A stretch of 49,364 bases of DNA from a virus. Location: positions 1-49,364 of the IMG/VR virus record IMGVR_UViG_3300036717_000070; one strand, 5' to 3'. Of the stretch, positions 23,134 to 30,376 are shown in pieces. The notes beneath the pieces are model-generated. The model had not been told where the DNA came from and searched no databases. It saw only the letters and a program-made list of their open reading frames with translations. Made by a program: the position numbers and the translations under genes. How positions within the stretch are numbered: the stretch's first letter is position 1; each line of letters opens with the position of its first letter.

Positions 23134-23367
23134 TTAATCTGCCTGGCCGAACGCCTGGCGATATTGCGGGCTTTGGAACCGCGGCAACTCCGGCAGCATC
23201 CGCAGTCGGTGTTGCGCGGCGGTGATGCTACCGGGCTTGGAGGGGAACGCTTCGCCGCAGTCCATGCAGGTATCGGTTGGTCCGGCATGGTCCTGGCTCG
23301 TCTCACGCTTGAGCCGATGAGAGCCGCACTTACAGCGGGCAAGATTTTCGGGGAGTTCGATTTTCAT
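23134..23367 (-). CDS. Small zinc-finger-like protein
   Basis: A 77-residue product with four cysteines in the order CKCGSH...CMDCGE (about residues 12-37), able to bind one zinc, followed by a Gln/Arg-rich tail. Its start (23367) overlaps the portal stop as ATGA and it ends 4 bases before the protease gene, so it is part of the head operon. The function is unknown. Confidence 0.65.
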   Translation of the reverse strand: MKIELPENLARCKCGSHRLKRETSQDHAGPTDTCMDCGEAFPSKPGSITAAQHRLRMLPELPRFQSPQYRQAFGQAD

Positions 23368-25100
23368 TCTTCGGTCGCTTTCTTCTTCGGCTCGTTCATC
23401 GAAACCTTGTTGCGGCTTGCGGCGCCGACGGCCTTCTGTGCGTTGGTCGCTGTTTGTTTGTCAGCGGCGGCTTTTTGCTGTTTTTGTGCTTCCAGACCTT
23501 CGGCCACCACGTCATTGATTTTGCCCTTGAAGTCGGCGGCGCTGGCGATGTCCAGGTGTGAGAAAACGTCTTCCCAGTCGGGGATTGATGCGAATATCGG
23601 CGCCAGTTCGGGGTTGCCCATCGCCGTTTTCAATAGGTCGGTGTAGACCGCGACTTTTTCGTCCACCAATGGCGCCGGCTTCAGCGTGATGCTGCCGCGC
23701 GCTTCCTCGCCATAGTTGAGCCAGAGCAGGTCGTCGACGACGCCGGGCACGTTGTAATCGTGATGCCCGTGGCTGATTTGTTCGGCGATGTCATCGTCAA
23801 TCAGTTCTCTGTCCAGTTCCGCCGTATCGGTGTGGACTGACGCCTCGGCTTTTGTACCGTGCGTTCCTTCGATAACCGCTCGCTCCGGCCATCCCCACGA
23901 TCGAATCAAGAGAGTGTCTTGGTACTGCGACTCCCGAATCAATCCATCAATCGCCGGCGTGTACGATCCGCTGTCAACGATGTCGATTTTCCACGGCGCC
24001 AGCTTGGCGAGTTCTGGGTTGCTTTGCAGGTCGATGTCCTCGTACTCGGTCGTCGGAACGGATACGCCTTCGCCGGCGAAAAGACGCCGCATAATCATGT
24101 CGGCGATGACGCCGTTGTCCTGCCGACCGTCGGCGTCGGTGGCGCCTTTGATCGGCGTGCGGCCTGGGCGGTAGTACATGATCGGAAGATTTCCGCTGAT
24201 CTTGGCGGCGAGAATCGCCTTGCGCAGACGGGTGATGTTCGAGTCAAGCCACGTGTCGTACGCCGATTCGTGCCGGCTGAAACCGTGCAGGTTTCCGCAT
24301 TCGGAATTGTTGCTCAGTACCAGGCTTTCGGAGGGCGCCAACAGTGCCGAGTTGGCGCCTTGCAGCCCTGCATAGTTGCGCGCGCTGTCGCCGAGAATGT
24401 AGGTCGTATCGGGCAGCAGCGGCTTGAGTTTGTCGAGCAGGTAAACCCAACCGTTTTGGCGTTTTTCCTTCAGCCAAACCTTCTCGAACGGGCGCCATCC
24501 GCTGGCAAGGTATCGCAGGCACTCACGGATCAGGAAATGCCGCTTGGGCAGCAGTTGCGATGAAATGAAATCGATCGCCGACTGCGGCACGGCTTTCATG
24601 CTGCCGGTCGCATCGTCGAAATGAAACTCATCATCATCAGATAGGCTGACTCCCGCCGAAGCCTTGACGGTCCATTGGCTCGCCGCGATAGGTCCGGTGA
24701 TGATTGAATAGATTAGGTTGAGCGTCGGATGCAGGCTCATGATTCGGTACAAAGCCTGATTACCTCGAGTCGGCAAAACGAGGTTGCCGCCGGGCGACAG
24801 TCCACCGCAGAACCATGCCCCGCACATGCTGATAGGGATTCCCGGATATGCCGTGCCGGCCAGCCCGGCCACGCTGCCGCCCATCGCCGAGAACGACATG
24901 CCGGCGAGTTGGTTGCCGCCGTAGGGGCCGACGCCGTAGCCGGCGGAGCCGTAGTTCTGTCCGGCTGTCTGCGTCAGTTGCGGGCCGGACTTTTCGCCGA
25001 TGCGCGGTTTCTCTTCCGGCCTGATCGGCGCTGATCCGTCGAAATAGGATAGACCGTCGGCGATGCTGGCGATTAGTTTTGCGTTGGAGGCGGTTGGCAT
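23364..25100 (-). CDS. Portal protein, Mu gp29/DUF935-like
   Basis: A 578-residue protein placed between large terminase and protease. Typical portal segments are LASGWRPFEKVWLKEKRQNG, HESAYDTWLDSNITRLRKAI, PIMYYRPGRTPIKGA and SQYQDTLLIRSWGWPERAVI, and the C-terminus is a long Lys/Ala/Gln helix (EAQKQQKAAADKQTATNAQK). Twelve copies would form the channel through which DNA enters. The ATG at 25100 is taken as start; a GTG at 25106 overlapping the terminase stop is equally possible. The first 100 residues are Gly-rich and unlike the family core. Confidence 0.78.
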   Translation of the reverse strand: MPTASNAKLIASIADGLSYFDGSAPIRPEEKPRIGEKSGPQLTQTAGQNYGSAGYGVGPYGGNQLAGMSFSAMGGSVAGLAGTAYPGIPISMCGAWFCGGLSPGGNLVLPTRGNQALYRIMSLHPTLNLIYSIITGPIAASQWTVKASAGVSLSDDDEFHFDDATGSMKAVPQSAIDFISSQLLPKRHFLIRECLRYLASGWRPFEKVWLKEKRQNGWVYLLDKLKPLLPDTTYILGDSARNYAGLQGANSALLAPSESLVLSNNSECGNLHGFSRHESAYDTWLDSNITRLRKAILAAKISGNLPIMYYRPGRTPIKGATDADGRQDNGVIADMIMRRLFAGEGVSVPTTEYEDIDLQSNPELAKLAPWKIDIVDSGSYTPAIDGLIRESQYQDTLLIRSWGWPERAVIEGTHGTKAEASVHTDTAELDRELIDDDIAEQISHGHHDYNVPGVVDDLLWLNYGEEARGSITLKPAPLVDEKVAVYTDLLKTAMGNPELAPIFASIPDWEDVFSHLDIASAADFKGKINDVVAEGLEAQKQQKAAADKQTATNAQKAVGAASRNKVSMNEPKKKATEE

Positions 25101-25102
25101 GA

Positions 25103-26428
25103 TCACATCAAAATGACGGCGCCTTCGCGGCGGGATAACTTGCGCTGCATACAGGCGTATCGCAGAGCATCGCAGGCGTCATCGTTCACTTTCATCGGCT
25201 CGTCTTTGGCGATCTTTCCGTCGGGCGCCGTCGCCCATGAATAGCATTCCAGTTCCTCTTCGAGACAGGTGGGTTGCTTGGCGTCGGCTAGATTCGCATC
25301 TTTTTCAACGAGTGAGTCTCGGAGAATGTAGAGTCGCGGTCGGTCGGCAGTTTTGCGGAATCGCAACGATACCGACTCGATTCCCAATCGCACTTCCTTG
25401 CGGGCTAAAAGTGTCGGGCCGAGTATCTTTTCCAGAGTGGCCCGGTCCTCGGCGTCGTGATCGGTCACGGTACATTCGTATCGCTCGCCGACGGACAGGG
25501 CGTTGATTTTCCCGGCGTGATCGCTGACGAGGCGACGGCTCATATACCACTGCCGGTAAACATACATCCGGTCGTCCTCGTCAAACGCCGCCCACAAACA
25601 AACAAACGGATGGACGTAGCCGAAGTCGATGGCTCGGATTCGTCGCCACGAGTCAGGAATTTTGAACGAATCAATAAGATGAATGTCCGGGTCATACTCC
25701 GGGTAAATCAGACCTTCAGCGGCGGCCCATCGGCCAAGTCGCAATCGCGCGTGACGTGTTCCCGTTAGCGCATCGAGCCGGGAAATGTAAACCTTCCCTC
25801 TCGGCGTCCAGCCCGAGCCATCCCAAAGAACCGGGTTGTCCTGGTGGTGGCTCAGTAGCCTCGTCATGCGACCGGAGTTTGCGCGAAGATTAAGCCAGTG
25901 ACCTGGGCCTGCTGGATTGCAGTCGGCGACAGCCTGCTGGAACGGCATCACGCCGTTGCGAAGTCTTGTTGTTAATTTTTCCCAGTCGTCTTCCGTCAGT
26001 TCCGTCGCCTCGAAAGCGGCGATCAGGTCATATTCAGTCGACATGATTCGGTCGGCGTTGTCCATGCCGCCGACGACGATCGATGATCCGTTGGGATACT
26101 CATACGATTGCCGAACTCGCCGAAGCGTTGAATGCACATCGGGATACAGGTCGGTGTTTTCGGGAATGACCTTGCTTTCATAGGTGACGAGCACCGATTC
26201 CGTCATTGACGCGCGAGTTTTTCGAACCAGCAGGGCGCGCGAGCCGGGGCACTTGAGCATCCAGCGATTGACCTTCTCCAGTACGGCGCGCGTCTTGCCG
26301 GTTCCCGCCGGCCCGGCGCAAAGAATCTCGGAGTCGCGGCAGGGGAAAAGAGACTTGGCGCCGCCTCGTGGTCGGTAGTGCCGAGATGCGTCACGTTGTT
26401 CATTTTGGTACTGACTCACTTGACTCAC
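25103..26428 (-). CDS. terL: Terminase large subunit
   Basis: A 441-residue packaging motor. Walker A GPAGTGKT (39-46), Walker B region YDLIAAFEATEL (133-144, ending in the catalytic Glu), and the RNase H-like nuclease with RAIDFGY (Asp 268), a central acidic TDHDAEDRAT, and KVNDDACDALRYACM near the C-terminus. It cuts concatemers and pumps DNA into proheads. Upstream on the same strand lies not terS but a plus-strand cassette, so its own transcription start must lie in 26429-26600 or the message must read through from terS past the convergent genes. Confidence 0.9.
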   Translation of the reverse strand: MSQVSQYQNEQRDASRHYRPRGGAKSLFPCRDSEILCAGPAGTGKTRAVLEKVNRWMLKCPGSRALLVRKTRASMTESVLVTYESKVIPENTDLYPDVHSTLRRVRQSYEYPNGSSIVVGGMDNADRIMSTEYDLIAAFEATELTEDDWEKLTTRLRNGVMPFQQAVADCNPAGPGHWLNLRANSGRMTRLLSHHQDNPVLWDGSGWTPRGKVYISRLDALTGTRHARLRLGRWAAAEGLIYPEYDPDIHLIDSFKIPDSWRRIRAIDFGYVHPFVCLWAAFDEDDRMYVYRQWYMSRRLVSDHAGKINALSVGERYECTVTDHDAEDRATLEKILGPTLLARKEVRLGIESVSLRFRKTADRPRLYILRDSLVEKDANLADAKQPTCLEEELECYSWATAPDGKIAKDEPMKVNDDACDALRYACMQRKLSRREGAVILM

Positions 26429-26459
26429 CAGAAACGACTTACGACGATTTTCGGGAAAT

Positions 26460-26591
26460 CGCCGAAAAGATTCTTGCGAAAATTTAGATTTTGCCCTTGC
26501 AATCGTCCCATAGTTAGACTATAGTACTCTCATCAATCAAACGACTGGTTGAGCCGAGCCTGCCGGGTGCAGGCGATGCTGGTAAAGGAGC
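26460..26591 (+). repeat. 130-bp promoter/leader module, copy B
   Basis: Near-identical, inverted copy of 3468-3597. It begins with the last eight codons and stop of the RHH gene (AEKILAKI), here a remnant with no gene in front, then the promoter, the GCCTGC/GCAGGC hairpin and the AAAGGAGC ribosome site. The RHH remnant shows that this copy was derived from the 3.5-kb locus or a common ancestor of it. Confidence 0.9.
26497..26525 (+). promoter_or_regulatory. Sigma-70-like promoter of cassette B
   Basis: TTGCAA (26497-26502), a 17-base spacer and TATAGT (26520-26525). The -10 box again lies within ACTATAGT and CTATAGTA, the proposed operator of the RHH protein. It faces right, against the terminase operon. 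Confidence 0.7.
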
Positions 26592-26595
26592 TAAG

Positions 26596-26937
26596 ATGAA
26601 GACTCTCGAAATCACGTCCAAGACGACCGACACGCAGATCGAAGTTCACGCCGCCGCTGAATTTTTCGATGGTCCGCAGAAGCCGGATCACTGCCGGAAA
26701 CTCGTGGCGGTCTGCCAGCACCTGCTTTATCAGATGACCCGCGGAGTCGCGGAAAGCCGACAGGCGATACGACAGGCAGACGAAGTGTTCGATGGACTCA
26801 CACCCGCCAAGGCGAAAAGGGTCGTCGATGCGTACGAGCGGATGGATTCAGAGCGGTCTAAATTTCTTCAGCCGAGTCCACTTTCCGACTACGAGAAAGC
26901 GTTTTTCGCGATGAACCCGCACGCACGGCGGGATTGA
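26596..26937 (+). CDS. Hypothetical protein, first gene of plus-strand cassette B
   Basis: A 113-residue protein beginning MKTLEITSKTTDTQIEVHAA, with AAAGGAGC at the right distance before the ATG. It is helical and charged (CRKLVAVCQHLLYQMTRGVAESRQAIRQ, given in part) with KAKRVVDAYERMDSERSKFL in the second half. It has no known family. It is expressed from its own promoter, opposite in direction to the packaging genes between which it sits, so it is a moron-type gene. The shared promoter module suggests coregulation with the genes at 3.3 kb. Confidence 0.7.
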   Translation: MKTLEITSKTTDTQIEVHAAAEFFDGPQKPDHCRKLVAVCQHLLYQMTRGVAESRQAIRQADEVFDGLTPAKAKRVVDAYERMDSERSKFLQPSPLSDYEKAFFAMNPHARRD

Positions 26938-26995
26938 CCCTTTACCCGCCCTTCGGGGCGGTTCCCTCCCGTCGGCCTTAACGGGCCGGCGGGGG
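26938..26995 (+). repeat. 58-bp double-hairpin spacer, copy B
   Basis: Identical in arrangement to 3201-3258: CCGCCC-TTCG-GGGCGG, then the CCCGTCGGCC/GGCCGGCGGG hairpin. It starts at the end of the first cassette gene and leads to a third copy of the short leader module (GAGCCTGCCGGATGCAGGC, CTGGTAAAGGAGC at 27020-27052) in front of the second gene. Confidence 0.85.
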
Positions 26996-27019
26996 CTTCG
27001 GGCCGAGTGGCCCGCCCGA

Positions 27020-27053
27020 GCCTGCCGGATGCAGGCTGCTGGTAAAGGAGCAA
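27020..27053 (+). promoter_or_regulatory. Leader hairpin plus ribosome site, third copy
   Basis: GCCTGC/GCAGGC hairpin followed by CTGGTAAAGGAGCAA, the same unit that precedes the genes at 3462 and 26596. Its use three times before unrelated genes suggests a mobile translation-start module. Confidence 0.75.
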
Positions 27054-27055
27054 TC

Positions 27056-27292
27056 ATGACCATAACTCAAGCGATCCGCGAAATCCACGCAACCCACGGC
27101 AGGCACCGTTCCGCGGCATCGATGTACGCCGTCGCCGCCGACGGCCGAAAGTACAGTCTCAATTGCGGTTACGAGGATCGGCTGACGCATTATCCCGTCG
27201 ACGGCGGCGATCCGACGGACGCGGACGAGTCGACCCAGATCGTCCGCATCGACAGCGATTACGACCAGTTGGGTGGACGCCTGATTGTCTGA
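27056..27292 (+). CDS. Hypothetical protein, second gene of cassette B
   Basis: A 78-residue product beginning MTITQAIREIHATHGRHRS, with AAAGGAGC upstream of the ATG at 27056. The body is beta-like and acidic (YAVAADGRKYSLNCGYEDRL, STQIVRIDSDYDQLGGRLIV). It is followed at once by a bidirectional terminator. No family recognised; position and leader place it in the same regulon as the genes at 3 kb. Confidence 0.65.
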   Translation: MTITQAIREIHATHGRHRSAASMYAVAADGRKYSLNCGYEDRLTHYPVDGGDPTDADESTQIVRIDSDYDQLGGRLIV

Positions 27293-27311
27293 CTTTTCCG
27301 CTAGTCGGTTT

Positions 27312-27354
27312 GCCGCGATGTCGCCCTTGGGCATCGCGGCTCCTCTTTATTTTC
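27312..27354 (+). terminator. Terminator between the convergent cassette B and terS
   Basis: Nine-pair arms GCCGCGATG (27312-27320) and CATCGCGGC (27332-27340) are followed on the plus strand by TCCTCTTTATTTT. It would end the cassette transcript. Confidence 0.65.
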
Positions 27355-27772
27355 CAGCGTCGTCGCCATCACTGATGTCCGCGAAACTCTTAATTGGCTT
27401 GCCGCCGGTGGTATGGTCGAACGCTTGTTTGGGAACGTACATGCCCGACATTTCCATGAGCATGCGGCGGTCCATGAACCCGTTTCGGCCTTCCTGCTGC
27501 GCCGTCTTTACCGATGCGTTAATGATCGATCCGACGTTGGATCGGATCATTTGGAACACCGCGTTCTTGTGCTGTTCCTTAAACCATGGGTCGGTCATTA
27601 TCCCGTAGAACCGGCTTTCACTTATCTTTGCCGCATTAAAGCGTTGTTCGTTGGTGGTGTCTGGCTGATTGAAGGCGGGATTGACCAAAACCGCCAATAG
27701 GTTTTGCTCGGCTCTCGTAAGCCTCCTATTTTCTCCAATTTTTTTTGGTGACTCTTCGTCGTGCTCTGCCAT
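27347..27772 (-). CDS. terS: Terminase small subunit (intact copy)
   Basis: A 141-residue protein with a basic N-terminal helix (KKIGENRRLTRAEQNLLAVL), a region NEQRFNAAKISESRFYGIMTDPWFKEQHK that fits the DNA-binding HTH of small terminases, and a Lys/Gln-rich assembly part. It recognises packaging sites and recruits the large subunit. Its first 21 codons contain the 33-base att core used by the integrative elements. The full coding sequence is restored here, while a second copy of its 5' end remains at 37551-37612 on the far side of the islands. Confidence 0.75.
   Translation of the reverse strand: MAEHDEESPKKIGENRRLTRAEQNLLAVLVNPAFNQPDTTNEQRFNAAKISESRFYGIMTDPWFKEQHKNAVFQMIRSNVGSIINASVKTAQQEGRNGFMDRRMLMEMSGMYVPKQAFDHTTGGKPIKSFADISDGDDAGK
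27711..27743 (-). other. att core, left copy, inside terS
   Basis: The 33-base sequence starting GCTCTCGTAAGCCTCC and ending CCAATTTTT encodes KIGENRRLTRA of terS on the minus strand. The same core stands at 30226-30258 and 37551-37583. The left and middle copies agree; the right has G for A at one position. Here the homology with the right copy extends about 55 bases further, across the terS start codon. Confidence 0.8.
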
Positions 27773-27778
27773 GATTTA

Positions 27779-27952
27779 TTACCAGAAAATCCCGCCACCC
27801 TTGTCCGGCTTTGGCAACTTCCGCATGCCCTGGGGCGTGTCGCCGTCGCGCATGCACCGCAAGGTTTTGCTGTCTGGCGCCCACGCGCAGTAGTCCGGTT
27901 TCTGGCATGCGGGGCAAGGATCGGCTTTCGTAACGGGCTTCCATCCACTCAT
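27779..27952 (-). pseudogene. Truncated DUF3987 protein, N-terminal fragment
   Basis: Starts MSGWKPVTKADPCPACQKPD with a zinc-binding CPAC...C motif, the same head type as the intact gene at 32833-35277, but breaks off after about 51 codons. The last residues GGGIFW and the stop come from the end of the phage gene at 37619-38365. It is related to but not identical with the intact gene, so the left element was a different lineage in this part. Confidence 0.75.
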
Positions 27953-28200
27953 TGGTCGCCCCCGTTCATGGCCCGTTCGGCTATCCACCGTTCCACGGTC
28001 TCGCGACGCCAATAACGGACCTTTTTGCCCAGCGAGATGTCCGGCCTGGGGAATTGCCCGGCAGACACCCAACGGTGTAGCGTGCGCTCGTCGGCAGGAA
28101 CGTAGAACTTGCGGATGAGTGCCAGGGTGAGGAGTGCGGGCGGTTGTTGCCGCTCCGCGACGGCCTGAGCCTGCCGATGCAAAAGGGTTTCACTGGACAT
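27949..28200 (-). CDS. Excisionase-like HTH protein, left element
   Basis: An 83-residue AlpA/excisionase-type winged helix: LLTLALIRKFYVPADERTLHRWVSAGQFPRPD is the DNA-reading part (given here as ALIRKFYVPADERTLHRW), followed by KKVRYWRRETVERWIAER. It would bend DNA for excision or regulate the element. It differs from its right-element twin (35274-35525) at several residues in the second half while the first 25 residues are the same. The stop overlaps the DUF3987 fragment start. Confidence 0.75.
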   Translation of the reverse strand: MSSETLLHRQAQAVAERQQPPALLTLALIRKFYVPADERTLHRWVSAGQFPRPDISLGKKVRYWRRETVERWIAERAMNGGDQ

Positions 28201-28399
28201 GCGGCACCGCCTTCCCGGTTTCGGCAGCGCGAAGCGCCAGTGCCTTTTCCACGGCGTCGGGAGCGAACAGCAGGCGCCCGCCGGCGTTCAAGTGGGGAAT
28301 GTGCCCCGCCAGGGCTTCAGAGCGAAGCCACCGGGTAGGCACCCGTAACCGCCGGGCCATGCTTGCCAGCGGCATAAGTGTCGGTGTGTTTTCATTCAT
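28190..28399 (-). CDS. Small HTH protein, left element
   Basis: A 69-residue product, MNENTPTLMPLASMARRLRV then TRWLRSEALAGHIPHLNAGGRLLFAPDAVE (shown in part: TRWLRSEALAGHIPHLNAGG), a MerR/excisionase-type winged helix in minimal form. It overlaps the next gene by 11 bases and the 444-residue gene by 4. Likely a recombination directionality factor or regulator. Identical to the gene at 35515-35724. Confidence 0.7.
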   Translation of the reverse strand: MNENTPTLMPLASMARRLRVPTRWLRSEALAGHIPHLNAGGRLLFAPDAVEKALALRAAETGKAVPHVQ

Positions 28400-29730
28400 G
28401 CCCCCAGCGTAGAACCCGCCCTGTGCGCCATCCGTGCGCCGTTTGCGCGCCGTCTGTGTTTATCCCGGCATTCCGGTTTTTTCAGCCGGTAGATGCCTTG
28501 CTGCACCTTCACAATCATCGTTCTCCACGCTTCATGCCTTCGGAACGTGGAAGCAAGGCGGTAGTTTTCCGCGTTCGATCCGATCACTTGGCCGATTGTC
28601 TTCTCAGACAGCCCAAGCCCGCCCTTTTCGTACTCCGCCCACAAACACCCGACGGCCTTCGCCTGCAAACCATCATCGAATGTGTATTTCGTCCCAAACC
28701 AGTTGACGGTTGTGAAGTCCGCCGAATGGCTCGGCCCTGCGGCCACTGGATCAGGCTTGCCGCTCGCAGCGTCGGCAGGCGCCGGCCCTGTCACCGCCGC
28801 GTCTGTCAGGCGCTTGGCTTCTATCCACACCCGTTTCATTTCCAAGCCAAAGGCGTTCCAGTCCGCCTTCCGGTTTCGGTGATAGCGTTCCGACGGGGGA
28901 AGGAATTTGCACGCCAGCAGCACGTCGGGCATCGCCAGCCGCACGGCCTCGGACAGGTCATTCAACTGCTGATACCATTCCTCGCAAGTCTTTTCGTGCA
29001 TCGCCATGACACGAACGTGATGCTTGCGCACGTCATCAGCGCCTTCCACGCCGTTGGCCTTCAGCCGGTACGCATCGCCCGTCTCATCCTGTTCCTGCCA
29101 CCACCGGCGCGCCGACTCGGCATAACAGTTCATCAGGGAGCTGCAATAGTTGCTGATGCCATATAGCCGGTTAAGCGGGTGCGCCAGGTCATCGGCCCGG
29201 CTCAAGGCGGGGAAGCGGGCTTCAGTTTCGGCAGGGCCGGCAGTGCCCTCAACGGGCAACATTGCCCAGCGGCACCAATCTTCGATCCTTCGGACGCCCC
29301 GCGTCGTGTTGTCATCAAATTCAAAGTCATTGAGAACCGAAGATGCATGCGTATGAAACGCTCGCACGCGATTGTGAATCTCCCGGTAAAGTTCCAGTTC
29401 GTCGGCTGGCGTTGGGCCGTGCCCACGCACTCTTTTGCGCAGTTCGCCCAGCCCATAGTTCACCCGCTGGATGATCTTGGCGGGCGTGTCCCACGGTTCC
29501 AAGCGGGGCTTATGCTTGGCGGCATAGTCCCTCAACGCCCATTGCACTCGCGCGGTGTCCGCATCGGAATACGGAATGCCATCGGGCGGCAACGGCAACG
29601 CGCCGACGTTCTCCCATAGTCGAGTTCTTTCATCGGCTGCGCGGGCTTCAAAATCGTCGATGGCCTGGGTGTGCCGTTGGAGCTTCCGCCGCTCCGCAGG
29701 GGTTATCGTGAAACGCGGGGCTTCTGGCAT
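28396..29730 (-). CDS. Element protein of unknown function, 444 residues, left copy
   Basis: First gene of the element's minus-strand operon, with AGGTG before the ATG. The N-terminal half is helical (RKLQRHTQAIDDFEARAADE, ELELYREIHNRVRAFHTHAS). The C-terminal third (VNWFGTKYTFDDGLQAKAV, CLWAEYEKGGLGLSEKTIGQ, RLASTFRRHEAWRTMIV) looks like a winged-helix module of the sort I associate with proteins of planctomycete islands. No catalytic motif is visible. It is duplicated unchanged at 35721-37055, so selection or very recent duplication keeps the copies the same. Confidence 0.7.
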   Translation of the reverse strand: MPEAPRFTITPAERRKLQRHTQAIDDFEARAADERTRLWENVGALPLPPDGIPYSDADTARVQWALRDYAAKHKPRLEPWDTPAKIIQRVNYGLGELRKRVRGHGPTPADELELYREIHNRVRAFHTHASSVLNDFEFDDNTTRGVRRIEDWCRWAMLPVEGTAGPAETEARFPALSRADDLAHPLNRLYGISNYCSSLMNCYAESARRWWQEQDETGDAYRLKANGVEGADDVRKHHVRVMAMHEKTCEEWYQQLNDLSEAVRLAMPDVLLACKFLPPSERYHRNRKADWNAFGLEMKRVWIEAKRLTDAAVTGPAPADAASGKPDPVAAGPSHSADFTTVNWFGTKYTFDDGLQAKAVGCLWAEYEKGGLGLSEKTIGQVIGSNAENYRLASTFRRHEAWRTMIVKVQQGIYRLKKPECRDKHRRRANGARMAHRAGSTLGA

Positions 29731-30225
29731 GGTTCACCTGTCGGTAAAAACGGGTCGATCCGGCGGGCGGGCGGACAGGTGAAGAACGCCACGACCGCCA
29801 GGATCGCTTGACCGAACCGCCGGCCGGCGGCCCGATCTTCCCGAAGTCATTGTACCCTGTCGCCGAACCTCCGCGAAACATTGCGCGGGCTTGCGCCACA
29901 CTGGTGCATGGTGCATGTTGCGCGGAGGGTCTCAAAATCCAAAAAGTCAAGAAGCGCGGCCGAAAACAACCCGAGGGTACGTATGCCCCTCCACAGTACC
30001 TTGGCACCTTGCCCAATGCCCGCCAGCCGCACGCCGCCGCACGCTCGGGCCGTCAACCGGTTTCTGGCGGGGTCGATCTTCCCGGTCGTCCTGGGGCGAG
30101 GCGGCGCCCGTGCGTAAGTAAGTCACTTCGATGCGGTGTGTGGTTGCCGTTCAGTCACCGGCCAAATTTTGGCTTCGGGAGAACCTATGGGGCGTAGGCC
30201 TGGGCGTGAGCCGAGTAAACCCGCC
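29731..30225 (-). promoter_or_regulatory. Noncoding control region at the element end, left copy
   Basis: About 500 bases without a convincing gene, repeated at 37056-37550. On the minus strand TACAAT (near 29853-29858) is a candidate -10 for the operon. Three TTGCGC hexamers (29881, 29891, 29918) surround a tandem GGTGCATGGTGCATG, which could be arm sites for integrase or sites for the excisionase-like proteins. The att core follows at once. Confidence 0.5.
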
Positions 30226-30258
30226 GCTCTCGTAAGCCTCCTATTTTCTCCAATTTTT
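30226..30258 (-). other. att core, middle copy, at the element junction
   Basis: Same 33 bases as in terS. To the right it continues into unique element DNA (GCGCCCTTTTTGCC) and the integrase gene; to the left it joins the end of the left element. It is the hybrid site between two elements integrated in tandem. Confidence 0.8.
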
Positions 30259-30376
30259 GCGCCCTTTTTGCCTACCTTTGTCAAAGGCGATGGCAAGCAC
30301 TGGCCGCCAGCCGCTGCCATCGACTGCCAACGGCAAGGTTGACGCACCTTTCCGGACTTTTGTTCGGTTCGCATCT

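Larger units (their letters stand above)
27711..30258 (-). mobile_element. Left integrative element, truncated derivative
   Basis: Between the left and middle att cores lie a 444-residue protein gene, two excisionase-like genes and the first 51 codons of a DUF3987 gene. The integrase, XRE and TubC-like genes are absent. The DUF3987 fragment is joined directly to the last codons of the phage gene that precedes terS, so the left junction is a recombination scar and not a normal attachment end. Confidence 0.7.
28136..30258. repeat. 2.1-kb direct repeat, left copy (partner 35461-37583)
   Basis: The two stretches match base for base at a constant offset of 7325, with a single difference that I can see (A at 30243, G at 37568), inside the att core. 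They hold the end of the excisionase-like gene, the 69-residue HTH gene, the 444-residue gene and the noncoding end of the element. The break in identity at 28136 is abrupt. Confidence 0.9.

Noticed and set aside
28378-29166. Plus-strand frame of 262 residues, repeated at 35703-36491
   Set aside because: Antisense of the 444-residue gene; the repetition only reflects the 2.1-kb duplication.
29808-30197. Plus-strand frame of 129 residues in the element control region
   Set aside because: No ribosome site and Pro/Arg/Gly-rich composition typical of chance frames in GC-rich DNA.
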